Shown here: piece after piece, positions 1-14,549 of the stretch
How positions within the stretch are numbered: the first letter of the stretch is position 1
Layout of the letters: each line of letters begins with the position of its first letter
Source of the DNA: Bradyrhizobium sp. Ghvi
GTDB lineage: Bacteria > Pseudomonadota > Alphaproteobacteria > Rhizobiales > Xanthobacteraceae
DNA length: 64,000 nt
Assembly (NCBI RefSeq): GCF_900115265.1
Contig: NZ_FOVU01000004.1
Span: 62,001-126,000, forward strand
Reading direction: 5' to 3'
Translations under genes and position numbers: made by a program
The notes under the pieces: model-generated
Seen by the model: the letters and a program-made list of their open reading frames with translations, nothing else
Told to the model about the DNA's origin: nothing
Database searches by the model: none

Positions 1-1
1 A

Positions 2-937
<936 letters not shown>

Positions 938-1042
938 GCCTTAAAAGCGAAAGAGTTTTCGCGAGGAGCGGGCGCTGAGGACGTTGAGTTGCCGACGTCG
1001 TCAGTGTCCGTTTCTTTTTGGGTTGGAATGGGCGTGTCCACG

Positions 1043-2050
1043 ATGAAGCGCGTGATTTTGACCAGTTCGTCCGGCGTCGGTCTCACCTACGCAGATCGCG
1101 CCGACATGGTAGTCCCGCTGATCTATCGATTCGTCTCCGGACCGCTGCCTACGTCGCACCATCTTGAACAGTATCTCACCGGAGGCTCTTTCAGAGCCTC
1201 TTTCATGGGCGAGCGGGAGGTGCGCTGGTCCGATGTCGTTGCGCGGTCGCCCCAAAGCGGTCTCGCGCACAAGGAGCTTGGACTGGTCTGGTTTTGCGAA
1301 GCCTACGGTGTCGAAGCGATCGAACTGTGGTTTGATCCCAGTCCCAGCAACCAATTGCAGCTGATCTGGATACTCGACTATCTCCGTTCCGAGCCATACG
1401 CGGCCGAGCGTACAAAGCTGCGAATAGTCGATTTCGATCTGCTCGGAGCGGACGGCCCCACGCTTCGCGATCATGCCGCGCGAGAATTCGACGTCACGGA
1501 GGACGACTTCGAGGCCGCTCGTGCTGCCTGGGAGGCATACCGGGCGCCAACGCCGGAGCTCTGTGTCGCTCTGCTCAGCGGGGATTTCCCCACGTACCCA
1601 TTCCTGAAGCCGGCGATGGAAGACTTGCTGGCAGAACTGCCGTCTCCGAGCACCGGGCTGGGTGCAACAGAAATGCGCCTTCTCGACTTGATCGCGAAGG
1701 GGCACAACCGCACCAAGGAACTGTTTCAGCCGGGCGGGCTGCTCGACAAGCGCGTGTACGACCAATGGGAGCTCGGCCCTGTGCTCGAAGGGCTGGCATC
1801 TGGCCCAATGCCGGCGGTCGCGGGTCTCGATCCGAAGCTGGCGACGCTCGCCCGGCATGATGCGCGAGGTCGCAACGCCGCCTATCGTCGGAGCCGGCTG
1901 TCGCTGACGGAGTTTGGCAAGGCCGTTCTGGAGGGCCGGGAGGATTTTCGCCGTCACAACCCGATCAGGCGCTGGTGGGGCGGCACGCTTCTGACCAATG
2001 AACGGCTGTGGCGGTGGGATCGCGAGAGCCGATCGTTGGTGGCGCCTTAG
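1043..2050 (+). CDS. DUF1835-like protein of unknown function
   Basis: I recognise no enzyme here. The layout resembles the DUF1835 family: an N-terminal half with the run IELWFDPSPSNQLQLIWIL (family members carry a similar LW-hydrophobic-D-QLQL motif) and a C-terminal part ending LTEFGKAVLEG, a tryptophan/glycine stretch (RRWWGGTLL) and WRWD. The ATG at 1043 (MKRVIL) is preferred because the upstream extension is low in conservation character; ATGs at 989 and 1028 are possible. Base composition is visibly less GC-rich than the flanking recA and gcv genes, which suggests separate acquisition. It is convergent with gcvP across a palindromic repeat. Function is unknown. Confidence 0.65.
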   Translation: MKRVILTSSSGVGLTYADRADMVVPLIYRFVSGPLPTSHHLEQYLTGGSFRASFMGEREVRWSDVVARSPQSGLAHKELGLVWFCEAYGVEAIELWFDPSPSNQLQLIWILDYLRSEPYAAERTKLRIVDFDLLGADGPTLRDHAAREFDVTEDDFEAARAAWEAYRAPTPELCVALLSGDFPTYPFLKPAMEDLLAELPSPSTGLGATEMRLLDLIAKGHNRTKELFQPGGLLDKRVYDQWELGPVLEGLASGPMPAVAGLDPKLATLARHDARGRNAAYRRSRLSLTEFGKAVLEGREDFRRHNPIRRWWGGTLLTNERLWRWDRESRSLVAP

Positions 2051-2058
2051 GCGGGATT

Positions 2059-2197
2059 GTAGGGTGGGTTAGCTGAGCAGATGCGCGAAGCGGATCTCCT
2101 CGGCGTAACCCAGCACTGTTCGTCACCGCGGAAGCAGAAGTGGTGGGTTACGCCGGCGACTACGCTTCGCGCAGCCGCCAGCTAACCCCCACCCTAC
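2059..2197. repeat. Palindromic intergenic repeat, family A copy 1
   Basis: The segment begins GTAGGGTGGGTTAGCTG and ends with its near reverse complement, enclosing further inverted pieces (GGCGTAACCCA / TGGGTTACGCC). A second, shorter copy lies at 14431-14543. Both copies sit between convergent genes (here the DUF1835-like gene and gcvP), so a bidirectional terminator role is plausible. Dispersed elements of this kind are common in Bradyrhizobium intergenic DNA. Confidence 0.8.
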
Positions 2198-2200
2198 AAG

Positions 2201-5080
<2,880 letters not shown>

Positions 5081-5096
5081 CGCTTGCTCCATCGCT

Positions 5097-5465
5097 TTAA
5101 GCCGTGTGTGCCTTGTAGGCGGCTTCATCCATCAGGCCGCCGAGCTCGCTCTTGTCGGCAATCTTGATCTTGAAGAACCAGGCCCTGCCTTGCGCATCCG
5201 AGTTCACCAGCGCCGGCTCGGCGGCGAGCTCGGGGTTGGTCGCAAGCACTTCGCCCGAGATCGGCGCATAGACGTCGGAGGCGGCCTTGACCGATTCCAC
5301 GACGGCGGCGGCTTCCGCCTTCTTCAGCACGCGCCCGAGCTTGGGTAGTTCGACGAACACGACGTCGCCGAGCTGCTGCTGCGCATAATCGGTGATGCCG
5401 ACGGTGGCGACGTCGCCGTCGATGGCGAGCCATTCATGGTCGGAGGTGTACAGCGTCGTGGTCAT
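5097..5465 (-). CDS. gcvH: Glycine cleavage system H protein
   Basis: GcvH is the lipoylated shuttle that carries the aminomethyl intermediate from GcvP to GcvT and is reoxidised by dihydrolipoamide dehydrogenase. The 122-residue length is normal. The lipoylation site is Lys60 in [10 protein letters not shown]. The N-terminal run [10 protein letters not shown] and the motif [19 protein letters not shown] are family hallmarks. It lies 9 bases downstream of gcvT and 16 bases upstream of gcvP, so the three genes form one transcription unit. Confidence 0.97.
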   Translation of the reverse strand: MTTTLYTSDHEWLAIDGDVATVGITDYAQQQLGDVVFVELPKLGRVLKKAEAAAVVESVKAASDVYAPISGEVLATNPELAAEPALVNSDAQGRAWFFKIKIADKSELGGLMDEAAYKAHTA

Positions 5466-5474
5466 TGTCGATCC

Positions 5475-6623
5475 TCAGCGTTTGTAGGTGTTTTTCACGA
5501 AGGGCATGGCGGCTACCGCGAGCGGCAACCTTTGTCCGCGCACCTCGGCAAAGAGCTTGGTGCCGAGCGCACTCAAGGCAGTCGGCACATAGCCCATCGC
5601 GACCGGGGCATTCAGGCTCGGGCCGAACCCGCCCGAGCTGACCTTTCCGATCGGCTCGCCTCCGGCTTGATCCGCGAACAGCAGCGCGCCTTCGCGCACC
5701 GGCGCGCGGCCTTCGGCGCGCAGGCCGACGCGGCGGCGGGATGCGCCCTGGTCGAAATGAGCGAGGATCTTGTCGGCGCCGGGAAAACCGCCGGCGCGCG
5801 CACCGCCCGTGCGGCGGCTCTTCTGCACCGACCATTCCAGCGCGGCCTCGACCGGCGTGGTCGTGGTGTCGATGTCGTGGCCATAGAGGCAGAGACCGGC
5901 TTCCAGCCGCAGGCTGTCGCGGGCGCCGAGCCCGATCGGCATCACGTCGGGATTTTGCAGCAGCATCTGCGTGAGGCGTTCGGCATCGGCACCGGGAACC
6001 GAGATCTCAAAGCCATCTTCGCCGGTGTAGCCCGAACGCGAGACGAAGCACTCGATGCCTGCAACCTCATGCGGACCGGCATCCATGAATTTCATGGCGG
6101 GTGCCGCTGCACACAGTTTCGCCAGCGCCGTCTCCGCCTTCGGGCCCTGCAGAGCGATCAGTGCGCGGTCGGCGAGTGATTCGATCTCGCAGGCGTCCGC
6201 AAGATTGGCGCGCAGATGCGCCTCGTCGGCGTCCTTGCAGGCGGCGTTGACCACCAGGAACAGGTGATCGCCGAAATTGGCGACCATCAAATCATCGAGG
6301 ATCCCGCCATCCGCATTGGTGAACTGGGCATAGCGCTGCCGTCCCTGGGCAATCGCCACGATGTCCTGCGGCACCAGCCGTTCCAGCGCGCGGGCGGCGT
6401 CCTCGACCTTACCCGATTTCGGCAGCAAACGGAGCTGACCCATATGGGAGACGTCGAACAGGCCGGCTGCGCTGCGGGTATGGAGGTGCTCTTTCAACAC
6501 GCCCGCGGGGTACTGCACGGGCATGTCATAGCCCGCGAACGGCACCATCTTGCCGCCGAGCGACACATGCAGGTCGTAAAGAGGGGTACGTTTCAGGGAG
6601 GTCTGGTCGTCGGGTGCAAGCAT
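5475..6623 (-). CDS. gcvT: Aminomethyltransferase, glycine cleavage T-protein
   Basis: GcvT transfers the methylene group from aminomethyl-GcvH to tetrahydrofolate and releases ammonia. The protein is 382 residues from ATG 6623, which is preferred because GAGGG lies seven bases upstream; an upstream frame to 6683 would enter the riboswitch. Visible family features are LKRTPLYDLHVSLGGKMVPFAGYDMPVQY-type N-terminal sequence (split here for length: LKRTPLYDLH then GGKMVPFAGYDMPVQY), GLFDVSHMGQ, and the substrate-binding stretch RSGYTGEDGFEI. It is the first gene of the gcvTHP operon. Confidence 0.96.
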   Translation of the reverse strand: MLAPDDQTSLKRTPLYDLHVSLGGKMVPFAGYDMPVQYPAGVLKEHLHTRSAAGLFDVSHMGQLRLLPKSGKVEDAARALERLVPQDIVAIAQGRQRYAQFTNADGGILDDLMVANFGDHLFLVVNAACKDADEAHLRANLADACEIESLADRALIALQGPKAETALAKLCAAAPAMKFMDAGPHEVAGIECFVSRSGYTGEDGFEISVPGADAERLTQMLLQNPDVMPIGLGARDSLRLEAGLCLYGHDIDTTTTPVEAALEWSVQKSRRTGGARAGGFPGADKILAHFDQGASRRRVGLRAEGRAPVREGALLFADQAGGEPIGKVSSGGFGPSLNAPVAMGYVPTALSALGTKLFAEVRGQRLPLAVAAMPFVKNTYKR

Positions 6624-6678
6624 CTCGGGGCCCTCGGCGGTTCCCCGGGGACGATTCCCCTGGGACACCAGTCGAAGC

Positions 6679-6850
6679 CCCATCTGTCGCTGTGCCTGAG
6701 AGTATTATCCCGTCGGCGGGTGCCAGCGGGTCTTAGGCCCGTCGGCGCCTCTTTCCAGATGTCGTCAAAGCCACGCGGTCCTTTTGCCTGAGAGTTTCCG
6801 GGGCGGTTGCTCCTTCGGCGCCGGCAAATGTGCCGGTCTCTCCCGACGTG
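6679..6850 (-). promoter_or_regulatory. Tandem glycine riboswitch controlling gcvTHP
   Basis: On the minus strand the 5' leader of gcvT contains two glycine aptamers in series. The first (about 6780-6850) has GGGAGAGACCGG, then GCCGAAGGAGCAACCGCC and AAACTCTCAGGCAAAAGGACCG. The second (about 6679-6765) has TCTGGAAAGAGGC, GCCGACGGGA and ACTCTCAGGCACAGCGACAGA. The repeated CTCTCAGGCA element is the hallmark of the class. In known systems glycine binding turns on expression of the cleavage operon, which matches the gene order here. Confidence 0.95.
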
Positions 6851-6869
6851 GCCGTACGATACAGATGGG

Positions 6870-6899
6870 TACAGACCACAGCCGAGCCAAGCCTGTCAA
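6870..6899 (-). promoter_or_regulatory. Candidate housekeeping promoter for the gcv riboswitch transcript
   Basis: A perfect TTGACA box (complement of 6894-6899) lies just upstream of the first aptamer, with a weak -10 candidate TCTGTA 18 bases downstream at 6870-6875. The position would start transcription at the very beginning of the riboswitch. The -10 match is poor, so only the placement and the -35 box support it. Confidence 0.4.
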
Positions 6900-7102
6900 C
6901 GCGGGCTTTGCGGCTTTCAACCGGGATTGCAACGGGACTTGCACCAGGACCTGCGCGCCTGCGGCAACCCTCTGATCTCCTTGCACAGTTTCTGGACAGG
7001 GAAGCGGGCCTTGTCTAAAAGCGCTTTGGCCCGCAGATATCAGCCGAAACGTCAGGTTTGGACGGCAAGGAAGCGGGTCCAAGCACACCCGATTGGATGA
7101 AC

Positions 7103-9784
<2,682 letters not shown>

Positions 9785-9789
9785 ACGCC

Positions 9790-11019
9790 ATGCGCCTCGT
9801 TCCGCGAGGACGTGGGCTTCGTGATCCCCACTTAAGGGATCGCCTCTACGAATTGCTGGAGCACGATCCGCTCGCTTACTCGATCGGGTCGCGATTCATC
9901 CAGATCATCATCGGGGTCATCGTGCTCAATGTGATCGCGATGGTGCTTGCCTCGGTGCCGGAGCTGGACGCGCAGTTCGCCGTGCTGTTCTCTTTCGTCA
10001 GCATCCTCTGCGTGATCGTGTTCGCGCTGGAATATGCAGCGCGCCTCTGGACGGTGGCGGGCCACACGCCGCGCAAGGGCTCCGCGCTCGCCGACCGGCT
10101 CGGCTATCTCTTCTCGGCCCTCGGCATCATCGACCTCATGGCATTCCTGCCGGCCGCGGTGGTGCTGGCCACGGGCCGGCACGCGACGCTGGCGGCGCTC
10201 GGCGTGCTGCCGTTCTTCAAGCTGATCCGTTATTCGCCGGCAATGCGCTCGCTGCTCGCGGCCGTGCATGCCGAGCGGCGTGCGCTGATCGGCTGCCTCG
10301 TCATCCTCACTGGCGCGGTCCTGACCTTCGCCTCGCTGCTCTATGCCATCGAGCGCGACGTGCAGCCGGACAAGCTCGGCACCATCCCGCAGGCGATGTG
10401 GTGGGCGATTGTGACGCTCGGCACCGTCGGTTATGGCGACGTCGTCCCGGTGACGGCACTCGGCAAGGTCATCTCGGTCTTCACCATCATCTCGGGCTTT
10501 GCCATGATCGCGCTGCCGGTCGCGATCATCTCGACCGCCTTTGCAGAGGAGGTGAAGCGGCGCGACTTCGTCGTGACCTGGGGCATGCTGGCGCGGGTGC
10601 CGCTGTTCTCGCATCTGGCGGCGGCGGAGATCGCGGACATCATGCGGCTCTTGCGCGCGCGCACCATCGAGCAGGGCGAGATACTGGTGCGGCGGGGCGA
10701 TGCGGCCTCGTCGATGTATTTCATCACCGCGGGCGAGGTCGAGATCGCGCTGCCGAGCCAGCATGTGCGGCTCAGTGGCGGCACCTTCTTCGGCGAGATC
10801 GCGCTGCTGCACAAGACCAAGCGCTCAGGCACGGTGACGGCGACGCGCAAGACCCGTCTTCTCGTGCTCGATGCCCAGGACTTTCACGCCTTGATCGCGC
10901 GCATGCCGACGCTCGCGGCGCACGTCCACAGGACGGCCAAGGCGCGGCTGGAAGAGACCGGCGGCGATCTGGCGGCAGCCGAGCTCGCGCAGGCCGAGCG
11001 CGAGGGTACCGACCGCTGA
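9790..11019 (+). CDS. Voltage-sensor-like K+ channel with cyclic-nucleotide-binding domain
   Basis: This 409-residue inner-membrane protein has six predicted membrane segments in about the first 250 residues, a pore with the K+ selectivity filter TVGYGD (residues about 212-217), and a C-terminal cNMP-binding domain (about 265-385) whose phosphate-binding cassette is GGTFFGEIALLHKTKRSGT. The order matches the well-studied MlotiK1 channel of Mesorhizobium. The S4-like helix (KLIRYSPAMRSLLAAVHAERRALIG) has few regularly spaced arginines, as in MlotiK1, so gating is probably by cAMP rather than voltage (inference). It starts 5 bases after alaS, without a close ribosome-binding site, so it may be read through from alaS. 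Confidence 0.9.
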   Translation: MRLVPRGRGLRDPHLRDRLYELLEHDPLAYSIGSRFIQIIIGVIVLNVIAMVLASVPELDAQFAVLFSFVSILCVIVFALEYAARLWTVAGHTPRKGSALADRLGYLFSALGIIDLMAFLPAAVVLATGRHATLAALGVLPFFKLIRYSPAMRSLLAAVHAERRALIGCLVILTGAVLTFASLLYAIERDVQPDKLGTIPQAMWWAIVTLGTVGYGDVVPVTALGKVISVFTIISGFAMIALPVAIISTAFAEEVKRRDFVVTWGMLARVPLFSHLAAAEIADIMRLLRARTIEQGEILVRRGDAASSMYFITAGEVEIALPSQHVRLSGGTFFGEIALLHKTKRSGTVTATRKTRLLVLDAQDFHALIARMPTLAAHVHRTAKARLEETGGDLAAAELAQAEREGTDR

Positions 11020-11023
11020 GCGG

Positions 11024-11530
11024 TCAGCCCTTTTTCAGGAAGACATACTCGGCCGAGTAGGGCGCGCTTCTGAACTCGCCGGCCTTGTCACAGGCGCCAT
11101 CGAGCTTGCCGCCATGGGTGTTGATGCGCTGGACTGTCGTGACCGGCGTGAACACGCCGCTGCCGCGGTGGGCGGTGACCTCCAGCTTCAGCCAGGGGAT
11201 ATCGGCCGCGGTGGCGCCCGGCGCGTTGCCTCCGGTCTTTGCGGCCACGGCGCTGCCGTCGGCATGCTCCCAGTTCGGACCGGCATAGTGACGGCCGACG
11301 GTCTTGCCGTCGGACAGCAGGGTCGCGATTGGCTCGCGAAAGCTCCACGCGAGCTTGCCGTCGCTGCCGGCCTTGCACTCATAGACCTGCGCGCCCTCGG
11401 CGTGGACGCTGAGAACGATGCTCTCACCGGATGCAGCAATGGACCCGGGCAGTGGATCGGCAGCGATCGCGGACGTGCTGGTCAGCGCGAAGAGTGCGAG
11501 CGCTAGGCTCTTGAGTGTCGGCATCGGCAT
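11024..11530 (-). CDS. Secreted DUF3455 family protein
   Basis: A 168-residue protein with an N-terminal signal peptide (hydrophobic run SLALALFALTSTSAIA, cleavage likely near ADPLP). The body has the DUF3455 pattern: ADGQVYECK-like AEGAQVYECK, WSFREPIATLL, HYAGPNWEHADGSAV, DIPWLKLEV and VTTVQRINTHGGK. The function of the family is unknown; members are exported. AGGAGG lies 4 bases before the ATG at 11530 and 10 before an in-frame ATG at 11524, so either may be used. It is convergent with the channel gene, whose stop is 4 bases away. Confidence 0.8.
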   Translation of the reverse strand: MPMPTLKSLALALFALTSTSAIAADPLPGSIAASGESIVLSVHAEGAQVYECKAGSDGKLAWSFREPIATLLSDGKTVGRHYAGPNWEHADGSAVAAKTGGNAPGATAADIPWLKLEVTAHRGSGVFTPVTTVQRINTHGGKLDGACDKAGEFRSAPYSAEYVFLKKG

Positions 11531-11552
11531 GGTGCCTCCTCAGGCAAAGTCT

Positions 11553-11639
11553 CGTCATTGCGAGGAGCCCTTGCGACAAAGCAATCCAGACTTGCTCCGC
11601 GGAGGGATTCTGGATTGCTTCGCTGCGCTCGCAATGACG
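11553..11639. repeat. Palindromic intergenic repeat, family B copy 1
   Basis: The element has perfect 12-base terminal inverted repeats (CGTCATTGCGAG ... CTCGCAATGACG) and an inner GCAATCCAGA / TCTGGATTGC pair. A second copy is at 37298-37370 and a half copy at 54243-54267. Here it separates icd from the DUF3455 gene on the same strand, and it could terminate or attenuate icd transcription. Confidence 0.85.
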
Positions 11640-11653
11640 GGTGGGCGGGCAGC

Positions 11654-12868
11654 TTACGCCGCCAGCGCCTTCACCAGGTTGTCAGCGACCTTGTCGAGGA
11701 AGCCGGTGGTCGAGAGCCAGCGCTGATCGGCGCCGACCAGGAGCGCGAGATCCTTGGTCATGTAGCCTTCCTCGACAGTATCGACGCAAACCTTCTCCAG
11801 CGTGGTCGCGAACTTCGCGAGCTCGGCATTGTTGTCGAGCTTGGCGCGATGGGCGAGGCCGCGCGTCCAGGCGAAGATCGAGGCGATCGAGTTGGTCGAG
11901 GTCTCCTTGCCCTTCTGGTGCTCGCGATAGTGGCGAGTCACCGTGCCGTGGGCGGCTTCGGCTTCGACCGTCTTGCCGTCGGGGGTGAGCAGCACCGAGG
12001 TCATCAGGCCGAGCGAGCCGTAGCCCTGCGCGACCGTGTCGGACTGCACGTCGCCGTCGTAGTTCTTACAGGCCCAGACGTAGCCGCCGGACCATTTCAG
12101 CGCCGAGGCGACCATGTCGTCGATCAGGCGGTGCTCGTAAGTCAGGCCCTTGGCGTCGAACTCCTTCTTGAACTCCTTGTCGAAGATCTCCTGGAAGATG
12201 TCCTTGAAGCGGCCGTCATAGACCTTCAGAATCGTGTTCTTGGTCGACAGATAGACCGGATAGCCGCGCAAGAGGCCGTAGTTGAAGGACGCGCGGGCGA
12301 AGTCGATGATGGAGTCGTCGAGATTGTACATCTCCATGGCGACGCCGGCGCCCGGAGCCTTGAACACTTCCTTCTCGATCACGGTGCCGTCCTCGCCGAC
12401 GAACTTCAGCGAGAGGGTGCCCTTGCCGGGGAACTTGATGTCGGTGGCGCGGTACTGGTCGCCATAGGCGTGACGGCCGATGATGATCGGCTTGGTCCAG
12501 CCGGGAACCAGGCGCGGCACGTTCTTGCAGATGATCGGCTCGCGGAAGATGCAGCCGCCGAGGATGTTGCGGATGGTGCCGTTCGGCGACTTCCACATCT
12601 GCTTGAGGCCAAACTCCTTCACCCGGGCTTCGTCAGGGGTGATGGTGGCGCACTTGACGCCGACGCCGACCTTCTTGATCGCCTCGGCGGCGTCGATGGT
12701 CACCTGATCGTTGGTCTGGTCGCGGTACTCCATGCCCAGGTCGAAATAGAGCAGCTCGACATCCAGGAACGGGTTGATCAGCTTGTCCTTGATGTACTGC
12801 CAGATGATCCGGGTCATCTCGTCGCCATCGAGTTCGACGACGGGATTGGATACCTTGATTTTTGCCAT
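11654..12868 (-). CDS. icd: NADP-dependent isocitrate dehydrogenase
   Basis: This TCA-cycle enzyme converts isocitrate and NADP+ to 2-oxoglutarate, CO2 and NADPH. At 404 residues it belongs to the homodimeric eukaryote-like subfamily usual in rhizobia rather than the E. coli type. Substrate and cofactor motifs are visible: [40 protein letters not shown], and near the end YGSLGLMTS followed by [10 protein letters not shown]. Start ATG 12868 (MAKIKV) is the conserved beginning; the upstream frame to 13027 is arginine-rich and not family-like. It is transcribed away from the trmJ-like gene. Confidence 0.97.
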   Translation of the reverse strand: MAKIKVSNPVVELDGDEMTRIIWQYIKDKLINPFLDVELLYFDLGMEYRDQTNDQVTIDAAEAIKKVGVGVKCATITPDEARVKEFGLKQMWKSPNGTIRNILGGCIFREPIICKNVPRLVPGWTKPIIIGRHAYGDQYRATDIKFPGKGTLSLKFVGEDGTVIEKEVFKAPGAGVAMEMYNLDDSIIDFARASFNYGLLRGYPVYLSTKNTILKVYDGRFKDIFQEIFDKEFKKEFDAKGLTYEHRLIDDMVASALKWSGGYVWACKNYDGDVQSDTVAQGYGSLGLMTSVLLTPDGKTVEAEAAHGTVTRHYREHQKGKETSTNSIASIFAWTRGLAHRAKLDNNAELAKFATTLEKVCVDTVEEGYMTKDLALLVGADQRWLSTTGFLDKVADNLVKALAA

Positions 12869-13208
12869 GATCGGGGAAGCCCTCTTGGGAATGGCGCGTG
12901 CGGTGCGCCGACGTGAATATCCGCCGCCTCTTAGCACCTGAGAGCAGCGGGCGAAAGCCAAGTGATTATGCACTTTTAGCCCATCCAGCTTCCACGGACG
13001 GGGGGCGGAGCCGGCCAGCGGGGCCACGGCCGGATTAAGGTTTCAGCCCCGGTTCAAAAGCCGAATCCAACCCATTATTTCCCTTGAGAATTCTGTCAGG
13101 AAAGGCAAACGACAGGCGGACAAAGCCGGCCGGTCGGCAGCCGATTTTGATTCAATTCCTGAGAGCGCCTGTCCAGGGCCTTGAGAACCAGAGTGAAAGC
13201 GAAGCGAG

Positions 13209-14408
13209 ATGTCGGGGACTGACAAGAGCAAGACGGGAATGTCCCTCGACGGTCCCATCGTGATCCTGGTCGAGCCGCAGCTCGGGGAAAACATCGGCAT
13301 GGCTGCGCGCGCGATGGGCAACTTCGCCCTGAGCGCTCTGCGCATCGTCAATCCCAGGGACGGCTGGCCCAACATCGCCGCCCAGCGCGCCGCTGCCGGC
13401 GCCGACCACATTCTGCAAAAGGTCGAACTGTTCGATACCGTCGAGCAGGCGGTGGCCGACCTCGACCTCTTGTTCGCCACCACCGCACGCCCCCACGACC
13501 AGGCCAAGCCGGTGGTCGGGCCGGAGGCTGCCGCGAGCGAGATCGCCGGGCACCTCGCAACCGGCGGCAAGGCCGGCATCCTGTTCGGCCGGGAGCGCTG
13601 GGGCCTGACCAACGAGGAGGTCGGGCTCTCCAACCGCATCATCACGTTTCCGGTCAATCCGGGCTTTGCCTCGCTCAATCTCGCCCAGGCCGTGCTGCTG
13701 GTGGGTTACGAATGGTTCAAGCGGGCAACGTCTGGCGAGCTTCCGCACGCCATGCCGGAGCGTTCCGAGCGGGCCTCGCAGCACCAGATGCAGGCCTTCT
13801 TCGACAACCTCGTGCGCGAGCTCGACAAGGTCGAGTTCCTGCGACCGGCCGAGAAGCGCGACACCATGCTGGTCAACCTGCGCAACATTTTCACCCGGAT
13901 GGAGCCCACCAAGCAGGACATGCACACCCTCCATGGAGTGATCATGGCGATCGCGGAAGGCCGCAAGGGCCCGGCCAAAGGCGGCGTGCTCGACGGCGAG
14001 CAGGCGACGCGCCTGCGCGCGCTGCTGGCCGAACACGGTCAGAGCGGCGGTGTGCCCGACAGCGGCTCGACCGTCCGCGGCCTCGCCCGCCTGCTCCGCC
14101 GCAACCCGACGGATGCCGAACGCCTGCTCTGGCAGGCGCTGACGCGCGACCGCCGCTTTGCTGGTCAGTTCAAGCGCCAGACGCCGGTGGGGCGGCATAT
14201 CCCAGACTTCGTCTCGTTCCCGCATCGAATTGCGATCGAGCTGGTCAACCCGGGCGAGGGCGACACCATCGCGGCAGACCGCGCGTCGCGGCGGGCGTGG
14301 CTGGAGGCGCGCGATTATCGGGTGCTGGAGATCCGCGCGGCGGACGTGGAGCGGGATCTGGAGGCAGAGCTGGTGCGGCTGCAGGGGATGATGGAGCAGA
14401 GCGTGTAG
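13209..14408 (+). CDS. TrmJ/SpoU-family tRNA methyltransferase fused to a DUF559 nuclease-like domain
   Basis: Residues about 12-265 are a SPOUT methyltransferase close to TrmJ, which 2'-O-methylates nucleotide 32 of tRNA: motif 1 PQLGENIGMAARAMGNF, motif 2 GILFGRERWGLTNEEV and motif 3 ASLNLAQAVLLVGYEW. Residues about 289-395 form a separate domain of DUF559 type (Vsr/PD-(D/E)xK-like): LRRNPTDAERLLWQAL, RFAGQFKRQTPVGRHIPDFV, and RRAWLEARDYRVLEIRAADV. The usual active-site stretch (E-hydrophobic-DGGQH) reads IELVNPGEGD, so nuclease activity is doubtful. Ordinary TrmJ ends near residue 250-275. The frame is continuous with no sign of frameshift. Confidence 0.9.
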   Translation: MSGTDKSKTGMSLDGPIVILVEPQLGENIGMAARAMGNFALSALRIVNPRDGWPNIAAQRAAAGADHILQKVELFDTVEQAVADLDLLFATTARPHDQAKPVVGPEAAASEIAGHLATGGKAGILFGRERWGLTNEEVGLSNRIITFPVNPGFASLNLAQAVLLVGYEWFKRATSGELPHAMPERSERASQHQMQAFFDNLVRELDKVEFLRPAEKRDTMLVNLRNIFTRMEPTKQDMHTLHGVIMAIAEGRKGPAKGGVLDGEQATRLRALLAEHGQSGGVPDSGSTVRGLARLLRRNPTDAERLLWQALTRDRRFAGQFKRQTPVGRHIPDFVSFPHRIAIELVNPGEGDTIAADRASRRAWLEARDYRVLEIRAADVERDLEAELVRLQGMMEQSV

Positions 14409-14430
14409 GATTTTCCCACGCGCAGGTCTC

Positions 14431-14543
14431 GTCGGGTGGGTTAGCCGAAGGCGTAACCCACCATGCTTCGGGACGTGCCGGACGAAGTTGGTGGATTACG
14501 CCAGCGACTGCGCTTCGCGCAGCCGCTGGCTGATCCACCCTAC
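14431..14543. repeat. Palindromic intergenic repeat, family A copy 2
   Basis: Begins GTCGGGTGGGTTAGCC and ends GGCTGATCCACCCTAC, with inner GGCGTAACCCACC and GGTGGATTACGCC, matching the copy at 2059-2197. It again lies between two convergent genes (trmJ-DUF559 and the hotdog gene), supporting a terminator role. Confidence 0.8.
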
Positions 14544-14549
14544 ACTTTC

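Noticed and set aside
12868..13027. A 53-residue N-terminal extension of isocitrate dehydrogenase
   Set aside because: The extension is rich in Arg and unlike the family; the conserved protein begins MAKIKV at 12868.
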